Source: Chloroflexota bacterium (GTDB taxonomy: Bacteria > Chloroflexota > Dehalococcoidia > Lucifugimonadales > JADFKI01). From it: 9,943 nucleotides of DNA. How positions within the stretch are numbered: the stretch's first letter is position 1; the number at the start of each line of letters is the position of its first letter. The stretch is taken from positions 1 to 9,943 of the forward strand of contig JAGGDZ010000064.1 of the NCBI GenBank assembly GCA_024648655.1, in the 5' to 3' direction. Shown in pieces: positions 1 through 5,345 of the stretch. A model generated the notes under the pieces. The model was not told the DNA's origin. It searched no databases and saw only the letters and a list, made by a program, of their open reading frames with translations. A program made the translations under genes and the position numbers.

Positions 1-787
1 GCTGCTTGCTCGCCCTATAAACGTTTGCAAAGGGTACGCTGCTCAGGCGTTGGCGCTGGCTTTCCCAATAGGATCCTCCATAGGGCGCTCGCGAACGCAT
101 GGGATCCGCGCTATCGTAAGGCATGGGTTCGATTACCTGCTCCACTCGGAAGTCTGCGCCAGTCAGCAGCGCGAACATTTCCGAGACCGTGCGGAAGAAC
201 GTCACGCCCTTTTGGAAGTTGTCCGGCGTCGGCTCATCCCATACTTCGACCGGCGGGTTGAAGTAGTCGGTGACGCGCAGCACTTTTTCGTATGCGTCCC
301 ACTCGAAAGCCGTTAGAGGGTGCACCGTGCCGATGACCAGCATCCCATTTTCCCGAAGCAGCCTGTAAGATTCGGCTAGGAAAGACGCAGGATCGGGCAG
401 AAATTCCATGCCGAAGCACGAAATCACCAGATCGAAGCACTCGTCCTTGAGCATGGCAAGGCGCTCAATATCGCACTGGATAAGGTTGAGAGCGACGCCT
501 TCCTGCGCTGCGAGTTCGCGCGCTTTCGCCAATTGGTGCCCCGACATATCGATGGCGGTCGTTTCCGCTCCCCACTTAGCCAGAGCGATTGAGTTCTGCG
601 CCGCGCCACAGGCAAGTTCCAGCGTCCTCTTTCCACACACATCACCAATGATACCGAGTTCCCGCTCTCCCGGACACAGTGGCGAAAAATGCACGTCGTC
701 CAAAGAAATTCGGGTCTCCATCTGATAGGACTCGGACATCTCATCCCAGCCAAGGCGAATTGCCCTTTTGATGGAGTCGGTGGACAA
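1..787 (-). CDS. Class I SAM-dependent methyltransferase (3' end cut by window edge)
   Basis: The reading frame is open from 787 to the left edge, giving 262 codons with no stop. It shows a class I (Rossmann-fold) methyltransferase: the SAM-binding motif I LELACGAAQNSIALAKWG lies at about residues 56-73, the acidic end of strand beta-2 (TTAID) at 76-80, QCDIERL at 104-110 and FDLVISCFGMEF at 118-129. The last visible residues (VPFANVYRASKQ) look like the usual final strand, so probably only a few residues are missing. The start is inferred to be TTG at 787. It is the only start codon in frame between the tRNA and the conserved stretch SIKRAIRLGWDEMSESYQ; the ATGs at 739 and 721 would cut into that stretch. 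A weak AGG lies about 10 bases before the TTG. The methylated substrate cannot be told. The gene begins 41 bases after the tRNA-Glu gene with no terminator visible between, so the two may share a transcript. Confidence 0.85.
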   Translation of the reverse strand, partial: MSTDSIKRAIRLGWDEMSESYQMETRISLDDVHFSPLCPGERELGIIGDVCGKRTLELACGAAQNSIALAKWGAETTAIDMSGHQLAKARELAAQEGVALNLIQCDIERLAMLKDECFDLVISCFGMEFLPDPASFLAESYRLLRENGMLVIGTVHPLTAFEWDAYEKVLRVTDYFNPPVEVWDEPTPDNFQKGVTFFRTVSEMFALLTGADFRVEQVIEPMPYDSADPMRSRAPYGGSYWESQRQRLSSVPFANVYRASKQ

Positions 788-828
788 AGTGCGAGAGACC
801 TGAACGCGAAGGTAAGAGCGAGAAGTGG

Positions 829-904
829 TGGTGGCCCCAACGGAATTCGAATCCGTGTTTGCGGCTTGAAAGGCCGCTGTCCTAGTCCCCTAGACGATGG
901 GGCC
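829..904 (-). tRNA. tRNA-Glu (anticodon UUC), CCA encoded
   Basis: A full cloverleaf reads on the minus strand. The acceptor is GGCCCCA paired with TGGGGCC, followed by T8-C9. The D arm contains GTCTAGGGGACTAGGAC. The anticodon stem GCGGC/GCCGC closes the loop CTTTCAA, giving anticodon TTC (reads GAA/GAG, glutamate). The T arm is ACGGA-TTCGAAT-TCCGT. Discriminator A is at 832 and a genomically encoded CCA at 829-831. The overall pattern closely resembles bacterial tRNA-Glu. It sits between argC (upstream) and the methyltransferase gene (downstream), all on the same strand. Confidence 0.96.
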
Positions 905-935
905 ACAATTCGCGAGGCAAAGCGCCTGCACCTCT

Positions 936-964
936 ATTGTAGAGATTCGACTAACGGCACGCAA
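936..964 (-). promoter_or_regulatory. Probable sigma-70 promoter of tRNA-Glu
   Basis: On the minus strand a -35-like TTGCGT (964-959) is followed after exactly 17 bases by TACAAT (941-936), 5 of 6 matches to the -10 consensus. Initiation would fall near 929, about 25 bases before the mature tRNA 5' end. Only the first three bases of the -35 match, so the call rests mostly on the -10, the spacing and the position. Confidence 0.55.
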
Positions 965-1007
965 CGAAATAGCGAGCCGGCAGCTCTCCTATCCTCTTGG
1001 CAGATCG

Positions 1008-2048
1008 CTACGGATACAGCGCGAGCTGTGTGATGCCTTCGTCCTCAGGCAGCCCGAACATGAGATTCATGTTTTGCACCGCCTGCCCCGCCGCGCCTTT
1101 CACGAGGTTGTCTATGCAGCTGATGACCACAAGGCGGTTTGTCCGTGCGTCAACCGTTGGATAGACAACACAATCGTTGTTGCCGAGGGTATGCTTCGTC
1201 ATCGGCGGCGCGGGCACGACCTTCGTGAACGTTTCCCCTTCGTAAAAGCTGTGGTATATCTCGCGTATCTCAGCTTTCGCGTCCTCACCGGATGCGATCG
1301 CACCTTCCTTCAGTGGGGCGTAGCAACTTGCGAGTATGCCTCTCGTCATCGGGACCAGGTGCGTCATAAAGGTTATGCGAAGCCCGTCGCTGCCATCAAG
1401 CAGGTCCAATTCCTGCTGGATCTCCGGCAAATGACGGTGCCCGTCAACCGAGTAAGCCATGAAGTTCTCGTTGACCTCTGAAAAGTGCGTCTTCAGCGAC
1501 AAGCCTCGTCCGGCTCCGGACACACCTGACTTCGCGTCAACGATAATGTCGCTTTCTATGATGCCGGCGTCCACCGCCGGTGCGAGCGCCATTATCGACG
1601 CGGTGGGATAGCAACCCGGATTGGCTACAAGACTCGCATCGGACACTTCGTCGCGGTGCAACTCGGTCAACCCGTAAACGGAGCCTTCCAGGTGCTCCGG
1701 ACATGGGTGCTGCACACTGTACCAGTCTTCATAGACGTTCAGATCCTTCAGGCGGAAATCGGCGCTAATGTCCACAGCTTTCACGCCTTCGGCAAGCGCC
1801 CGCCCAATTCGCTCGGCGCTTGCAGCGTGCGGCAGAGCCGAAAATACGACATCTACGCTCTCGGTGATTTCCTCGGTTATTGTCAGGTCGATCTCAGACA
1901 TGTGCGGGAATACATCAGCCAGCTTCTGTCCTGCTGCGCTTCGGCCGGTTACGGAGGTGATTTCTGCGTTGGGGTGTCGGGCGAGGATACGCGCCAGCTC
2001 AACGCCCGCATATCCCGTCACATTGATGATGCCAACTTTCACTTTCAA
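1008..2048 (-). CDS. argC: N-acetyl-gamma-glutamyl-phosphate reductase
   Basis: This enzyme makes N-acetylglutamate semialdehyde from N-acetylglutamyl phosphate with NADPH, the third step of arginine synthesis, in the cytoplasm. The 346 residues are the normal length. The N-terminal Rossmann fold opens with VKVGIINVTGYAGVELARIL (the GxTGYxGxEL nucleotide-binding signature, residues 4-22). The catalytic cysteine is Cys146 in VANPGCYPT. The substrate/active-site segments KSGVSGAGRG (173-182) and GHRHLPEI (203-210, with the family's catalytic histidine) are present, as is the C-terminal IDNLVKGAAGQAVQNMN. The start is TTG at 2048, preceded by a perfect AGGAGG (2062-2057) at 8-base spacing; no ATG fits as well. 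It has its own promoter just inside the 62-base gap after nth. No other arg gene lies in the window, so it seems separated from the rest of the arginine pathway. Confidence 0.97.
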   Translation of the reverse strand: MKVKVGIINVTGYAGVELARILARHPNAEITSVTGRSAAGQKLADVFPHMSEIDLTITEEITESVDVVFSALPHAASAERIGRALAEGVKAVDISADFRLKDLNVYEDWYSVQHPCPEHLEGSVYGLTELHRDEVSDASLVANPGCYPTASIMALAPAVDAGIIESDIIVDAKSGVSGAGRGLSLKTHFSEVNENFMAYSVDGHRHLPEIQQELDLLDGSDGLRITFMTHLVPMTRGILASCYAPLKEGAIASGEDAKAEIREIYHSFYEGETFTKVVPAPPMTKHTLGNNDCVVYPTVDARTNRLVVISCIDNLVKGAAGQAVQNMNLMFGLPEDEGITQLALYP

Positions 2049-2078
2049 CGCAATAGCCTCCTGATACTGAATATGTCA

Positions 2079-2107
2079 AGTATAAACCTCGCCAAACGGT
2101 CGGACAA
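2079..2107 (-). promoter_or_regulatory. Probable sigma-70 promoter of argC
   Basis: On the minus strand TTGTCC (2107-2102, 4 of 6 to the -35 consensus) and TATACT (2084-2079, 5 of 6 to the -10) are 17 bases apart in the short gap between nth and argC. Initiation near 2072 would leave a leader of about 24 bases holding the AGGAGG. No ARG-box-like palindrome is evident, so any arginine control cannot be seen here. Confidence 0.55.
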
Positions 2108-2110
2108 GGA

Positions 2111-2866
2111 TTATCCAATCTTATTGCCACTCTTGCGCTTCCGTGCAGCCCGTTTCGCCTCCCGCTCTAATTTAGGCCTTTCACGGCAGCCCCACCCAAG
2201 CGCGCACTCACCGCATCGAGGGCGCTGTGCCTTGCATACCTGTCGCCCGTGCTGAATCAAGTACATATGGAATGCGAATACGTCCTGCGGTTCGACCATC
2301 GGCTCAAGAATATCGTGCGCCTTGTCTGCGTTCACTTTGGCGCCAATCAGCCCAAGGCGCTTGGAAACACGGAATATATGAGTGTCCACCGGCATCGCTG
2401 GCATTCCCAACGAAAAGCACAGAATAATCGCCGCCGTCTTGGGGCCAATGCCGTTCAGCCTCTTGAGCCATGCTTTTGCTTCATCAAGGGGCATTTCGGC
2501 AAGAAACGACAGGTCGAACGAACCAAGTTCATCGCGAATCTGACAAAGCACACTCTTTATGCGCGGCGCCTTTTGCTTCGCAAGGCCGCCGCGTCGGATT
2601 GCCTCTTCTATCGCCTCAACAGGAGCATCGGCTACCGCGTCAATGGAATCGAATGTGCCCATCAGGCTGTTGAAGGCACGCTCCGAGTTCAAGTCGGATG
2701 TGTGCTGCGACAGGATTGTATAGACAAGTTCTTCGACTGGCGAATAGCGCACGTGCCACTGCGCGGGGCCATACTCTGCGCCAAGAAAGTCCAACACATC
2801 CTGCGCGCGAACCTTGCGCCTTCTGGGCGGCTTTGCCGGATGTGTAGATGGCCTGTGTGCTTGCAC
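2111..2866 (-). CDS. nth: Endonuclease III family DNA glycosylase/AP lyase with [4Fe-4S] cluster
   Basis: This is a base-excision repair enzyme of the HhH-GPD superfamily; EndoIII members remove oxidised pyrimidines and cleave the abasic site. The helix-hairpin-helix LNGIGPKTAAIIL (137-149) contains the catalytic Lys143. The catalytic Asp161 follows in PVDTHIFRV (159-167). Four cysteines at 211, 218, 221 and 227 have the exact C-x6-C-x2-C-x5-C spacing of the iron-sulphur cluster loop. The 251 residues exceed the roughly 211 of E. coli Nth because of a basic N-terminal extension (about 20 residues) and a Lys/Arg-rich tail. LSQHTSD (52-58) replaces LSAQ-T-D of classical Nth, so base specificity may differ. 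The start is GTG at 2866, 5 bases after the stop of the dehydrogenase. AAAGGG (2881-2876) overlaps that gene's end, pointing to translational coupling. A bifunctional enzyme is expected because the Lys is present. Confidence 0.92.
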   Translation of the reverse strand: MQAHRPSTHPAKPPRRRKVRAQDVLDFLGAEYGPAQWHVRYSPVEELVYTILSQHTSDLNSERAFNSLMGTFDSIDAVADAPVEAIEEAIRRGGLAKQKAPRIKSVLCQIRDELGSFDLSFLAEMPLDEAKAWLKRLNGIGPKTAAIILCFSLGMPAMPVDTHIFRVSKRLGLIGAKVNADKAHDILEPMVEPQDVFAFHMYLIQHGRQVCKAQRPRCGECALGWGCRERPKLEREAKRAARKRKSGNKIG

Positions 2867-2871
2867 GGGCT

Positions 2872-3942
2872 TTAACCCTTTCCCAAAGCGCCGACTATTG
2901 CATCGCCCACCTGCGAAGTGGATGAAGAGCCGCCAAGGTCGGGAGTCAGTATCTCTCCCTGCTCGACGATGAATGTCACAGACTTGTCCACAACATCCGC
3001 TGCTTCTTCGTGCCCAAGGTGGCGAAGCATCATCGAGCCGGACAGAATGGCTGCCATGGGATTCGCTATTCCTCTGCCCATAATATCCGGCGCGCTGCCG
3101 TGAACCGGCTCGAACATAGAAGGGAAACGCCGCTCCGGGTCGATATTTCCGCTCGGCGCAAGTCCCATGCTGCCTGTGATGATTGCGCCGATGTCGGTTA
3201 GTATATCCCCGAACAAGTTGCTGCCAACAACGACATCGAAGCTTTCTGGGCGACGCACGAAGTCCATGCAGGCGGCATCAATTAGCAGCGAGTTGGTTTC
3301 AATGTCCGGATAGCGTTCTGCCACCCGGTCGAATGCCCGGTCCCACACGAGCATACCGAAGCCCAGAGCGTTAGACTTGGTTATCGAGGTGACGTGTTTT
3401 GCCTTATTTCGCTTGCGCGCCTGATCGAAGGCATAGGTGATAATGCGTTCGCAGCCCCGCCGAGTAAACACGCCCGACTGTATGCCTATCTCTTCCTCGA
3501 AGCCCGGATACTGAAATCCGCCGACTTCGGCATACTCCCCCTCGGTATTCTCTCTGATTACGAGCATATCGATGTCGTAAGGCTGCCGGTTTCGCAGGGG
3601 TGAAGTAATGCCGGGGTACAGAACGCTGGGCCGCTCGCACACGTATTGGTCGAATGTCCGCCGTATCGGGAGAAGCAGTCCGTTCAGTGTAATATGATCT
3701 TGCAGTTCGGGATGCCCAACAGCGCCCAAATAGATAACATCGGACTGCGCCATCTGATCGAGTGCATCGGTCGGCATCATCCTGCCATGTTCGAAGTAGT
3801 AGTCTGAGTTCCAGGGATGCTCGATGAAGTTCCAGTTTATACCGTACTGTTCCCCAACGGCGTCCAGAACCTTGATGCCCTCTTCGATGACCTCGATGCC
3901 AACGCCGTCCCCACGAATCACGGATACTTTATAGTCGGTCAT
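2872..3942 (-). CDS. Tartrate/D-malate dehydrogenase-like NAD-dependent decarboxylating dehydrogenase
   Basis: This is a member of the isocitrate/isopropylmalate dehydrogenase superfamily, closest by motif to the TtuC/DmlA branch, which oxidises D-malate, tartrate or related 2-hydroxy acids with NAD and a divalent metal. The 356 residues fit the family. Visible signatures are IRGDGVGIEV (9-18), GAVGHPELQDHITL (73-86), the substrate arginines in LLPIRRTFDQYVCERP (90-105), IRENTEGEY (129-137), catalytic Lys189 in SITKSNALG, metal ligands Asp222 (IDAACMD), Asp246 and Asp250 (SNLFGDILTDIG), and FEPVHGSAPDI (277-287). An upstream in-frame start at 3987 exists, but ATG 3942 is preferred. It has GAGAGG (3954-3949) six bases before it and the homologous region begins there. 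Its close spacing to nth suggests a two-gene unit, with no obvious functional link. A leuB role is less likely, since the HITLNG and IRRTFDQYV segments are of the tartrate/malate type. The true substrate is not shown. Confidence 0.88.
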   Translation of the reverse strand: MTDYKVSVIRGDGVGIEVIEEGIKVLDAVGEQYGINWNFIEHPWNSDYYFEHGRMMPTDALDQMAQSDVIYLGAVGHPELQDHITLNGLLLPIRRTFDQYVCERPSVLYPGITSPLRNRQPYDIDMLVIRENTEGEYAEVGGFQYPGFEEEIGIQSGVFTRRGCERIITYAFDQARKRNKAKHVTSITKSNALGFGMLVWDRAFDRVAERYPDIETNSLLIDAACMDFVRRPESFDVVVGSNLFGDILTDIGAIITGSMGLAPSGNIDPERRFPSMFEPVHGSAPDIMGRGIANPMAAILSGSMMLRHLGHEEAADVVDKSVTFIVEQGEILTPDLGGSSSTSQVGDAIVGALGKG

Positions 3943-4003
3943 GTCAGACCTCTCATTGCAGGAGATAAATTCGGAAGCCCTAATCAATGTCCGTAATCAT
4001 ACA

Positions 4004-4582
4004 CTACAATTGACTTCTTATCCGCTCAAGCCAATGTCGGGTTTCTCTGGCAGACTTGAACCGAAGCACTTCAATTGGATTATATTCCGGCGAAGCCAGC
4101 GCCGCCGCGAGCGACTCTCGCCGGCTCCAATGCGTCCGGAATGCCCAAAGGAACAGTGAGTCCTTAGTCAGAAAGTGCCGCCACAGATCTTCTCTGTTGC
4201 CATTCCATAGCTTCTTTCGCATGACGCCTCGCGTCATCGTGCGCCAAAATAGGCGCCAGAACACGAGCGGAAAAGAATAATCGAGCCAAATGAGAGTTGT
4301 CGCGCGAGGCCAGATGATGTCACGTGCCAAGCTGTAGTTGCCGTCAACAATCCAACCTTCGGTCGATAGAGAACCTGCGACACGCTCCCTGAATATGTCA
4401 TCCGGCGTCTCAACCCAGTTAGGTCCGTGGCGGATCGCATCCAACTCTATCGTTGGAACGCTCAGTAACTGGGACAGCCGTCGCGACAGCGTAGTCTTGC
4501 CCGAACCTGTCGTGCCTAAGATGACAATGCGGTGGGCGTCTTTGGGTGGATAAGAAATTTTGCTATACCTCTTGCTATACAT
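4004..4582 (-). CDS. P-loop NTPase, adenylate-kinase/FlaR-like nucleotide kinase family
   Basis: A 192-residue cytoplasmic protein. Walker A is GTTGSGKT (23-30) after the beta-strand RIVIL. Next come ELDAIRHGPNW (46-56) and GWIVDGNYSLARDIIWPRATTLIWLDY (76-102), which is the layout of small kinases annotated as AAA family ATPase, adenylate kinase-like, or 'DNA topology modulation protein' (FlaR). An Arg/Trp-rich segment with WNGNREDLWRH (126-136) resembles the lid region. The phosphate acceptor is unknown and I do not assign one. The start is ATG at 4582. It has no Shine-Dalgarno sequence but lies only 12 bases after the stop of the protease gene, so it may rely on coupling. The first 17 residues (with a YSKRYSK repeat) precede the usual homology start; no alternative start codon lies between. 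Confidence 0.8.
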   Translation of the reverse strand: MYSKRYSKISYPPKDAHRIVILGTTGSGKTTLSRRLSQLLSVPTIELDAIRHGPNWVETPDDIFRERVAGSLSTEGWIVDGNYSLARDIIWPRATTLIWLDYSFPLVFWRLFWRTMTRGVMRKKLWNGNREDLWRHFLTKDSLFLWAFRTHWSRRESLAAALASPEYNPIEVLRFKSARETRHWLERIRSQL

Positions 4583-4594
4583 TGGTGCACAAGT

Positions 4595-4963
4595 CTAAGC
4601 AAGACTAGGAATGTCAATGGGACGGCTATGTACGGGACGGCTATGCACAGTGTCAACGCCGAGTGCCAATATCTTTGGAGTTACGGCTCTGTGCAGTGGC
4701 ATGTAGTTGTCGTCGCCGAACACGACAGGACATACAGTCGGCCTTCCGTCTATTTTTTTCATACAAGTCTGACCTAACCCATTGTATCTGCCTATGTCCG
4801 CTACGACAAAAGTTCTGCTCTCCATCGCTTCAACGCCAAGTTCTCGCAGCAACGACTCTGGTAAAATGGTGGAAGTAGCGGCGGAATCTACAAGCGCACT
4901 GACTGTCTCATAGCGTCCCCCTTGCGGCTCTCCAACTTCCAGTTCGAATTGGAATGCTCCCAT
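4595..4963 (-). CDS. Clan AA (retropepsin-like) aspartic protease, small stand-alone form, possibly inactive
   Basis: A 122-residue protein resembling single-domain bacterial retropepsin-like proteases, which act as dimers. The active-site strand is SALVDSAATSTILPESLLRELGVE (22-45), matching the family's ALVDTGAT-x-x-x-LP. The catalytic triplet reads Asp26-Ser27-Ala28 where the family has D-[TS]-G. The segment FVVADIGR (52-59) occupies the flap/ADGR position and CPVVFGDDN (78-86) the following strand. The C-terminal ILALGVD is where the family has LLG-x-x-x-L-x-x-LGL-x-VD, but the glycine-containing LLG is lost (PLHRAV). A 15-base tandem duplication repeats VHSRP at 106-115. The start is ATG 4963, with GAAGGG (4977-4972) at 8-base spacing. 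The frame is intact, so it is either a divergent protein or one beginning to decay. The physiological target is unknown. It heads the minus-strand gene string. Confidence 0.75.
   Translation of the reverse strand: MGAFQFELEVGEPQGGRYETVSALVDSAATSTILPESLLRELGVEAMESRTFVVADIGRYNGLGQTCMKKIDGRPTVCPVVFGDDNYMPLHRAVTPKILALGVDTVHSRPVHSRPIDIPSLA
4619..4648 (-). repeat. 15-bp tandem duplication inside the aspartic protease gene
   Basis: Two adjacent 15-base units (4648-4634 and 4633-4619 on the minus strand) differ at one position, GTG versus GTA in the first codon. Each encodes Val-His-Ser-Arg-Pro. The duplication keeps the frame and adds five residues near the C-terminus. Confidence 0.9.
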
Positions 4964-5001
4964 TAGTAGATCCCTTCTCTCCGCGTGTCAGGGATTAAAT
5001 C

Positions 5002-5030
5002 TTGACGCGATTCTCACCCGATGTTAGGTT
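5002..5030 (+). promoter_or_regulatory. Candidate promoter of the T-box/leuS transcript
   Basis: TTGACG (5002-5007, 5 of 6 to the -35 consensus) is followed after 17 bases by TAGGTT (5025-5030), a poor -10 but preceded by TGT as in extended -10 promoters. Initiation near 5037 would place stem I of the T-box about 20 bases into the RNA. An alternative -10 is TATTAT (5035-5040), which lacks a matching -35. Confidence 0.4.
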
Positions 5031-5035
5031 ATTTT

Positions 5036-5041
5036 ATTATA
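5036..5041 (-). promoter_or_regulatory. Candidate -10 element for the divergent aspartic protease gene
   Basis: A perfect TATAAT reads on the minus strand (5041-5036), about 70 bases before the protease start codon. No convincing -35 lies 16-18 bases upstream. It overlaps the plus-strand leuS promoter region, so the two divergent units would share this AT-rich stretch. Confidence 0.3.
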
Positions 5042-5055
5042 GATATGGAATGCGT

Positions 5056-5303
5056 TGAAGGGGAGTAGTAGCGTTGCAGTGGGGCAGAAAGAGAGTCGGG
5101 GAGGCTGGAATCCCGGCACGCTGAACTGCCGTGAACTCGCCCCGGAGCGTCCGATCTGAAAGCGCATCTTGCGAAATAGGTTCGGACGGGTATGCCCGTT
5201 ACAGCTACCGAGCGTCCCGGCGGAATGCTCTGCCGGGGAACAAGGGTGGTACCGCGGTATCTTCCGAGTGAAGCCCGTCCCTTGCTGAGGGACGGGTTTT
5301 TTT
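5056..5303 (+). promoter_or_regulatory. T-box riboswitch (leucine, specifier CUC) controlling leuS
   Basis: This leader RNA senses uncharged tRNA-Leu. GGGG (5060-5063) with the conserved AGTA (5064-5067) faces GAA-CTC-G-CCCC (5133-5143). This puts CTC, a leucine codon, at the specifier position (5136-5138), followed by the expected purine. Above it, GGCAG (5083-5087) can pair with CTGCC (5126-5130), and CGGG/CCCG (5097-5100, 5112-5115) forms an upper stem next to the AGAGAG bulge. Downstream, GTCCGA/TCGGAC (5149-5154, 5182-5187) and CCCGGC/GCCGGG (5217-5222, 5232-5237) give stems II and III. The T-box core AAGGGTGGTACCGCGG spans 5242-5257. Its bulge UGGU (5247-5250) complements 5'-ACCA-3', matching the A73 discriminator usual in tRNA-Leu. 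The antiterminator forms by CAAGGG (5241-5246) with CCCTTG (5279-5284), which excludes the terminator. Stem boundaries are by hand, not from a covariance model. Confidence 0.96.
5274..5303 (+). terminator. T-box intrinsic terminator upstream of leuS
   Basis: CCCGTCCCT (5274-5282) and AGGGACGGG (5288-5296) form a perfect 9-bp stem with a TGCTG loop, followed by seven Ts (5297-5303). Its 5' arm contains the CCCTT that the T-box core uses for the antiterminator, so the two structures are mutually exclusive. It lies 42 bases before the leuS start codon. Confidence 0.95.
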
Positions 5304-5345
5304 GTGCTGATTTGGTGTGCGAGAGATTTGAGCGGAGGGCAAACG

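Noticed and set aside
424..906. 160-codon minus-strand frame overlapping the left region
   Set aside because: It runs straight through the tRNA-Glu gene and is out of frame with the methyltransferase, whose frame carries clear SAM-binding motifs.
965..1007. Hairpin GAGC-TGCCG-GCTC after argC as a terminator
   Set aside because: It has only four base pairs and no T run, too weak to call.
2074..2079. Perfect TTGACA upstream of argC as a -35 box
   Set aside because: A -10 at normal spacing would put transcription start at or past the start codon. TTGTCC/TATACT just upstream fits better.
3943..3987. Longer start for the malate/tartrate-type dehydrogenase
   Set aside because: The extra 15 residues are unlike the family, and the region contains the GAGAGG that serves ATG 3942.
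4592..4617. TTGACA with TAGACT before the P-loop kinase gene as a promoter
   Set aside because: The spacing is only 14 bases and the elements lie in the coding end of the protease gene. Coupled translation from the upstream gene is simpler.
5304..5345. Upstream GTG start for leuS, adding 14 residues
   Set aside because: It begins directly at the terminator T run with no ribosome-binding site. ATG 5346 has GGAGGG at good spacing and matches the family's N-terminus.
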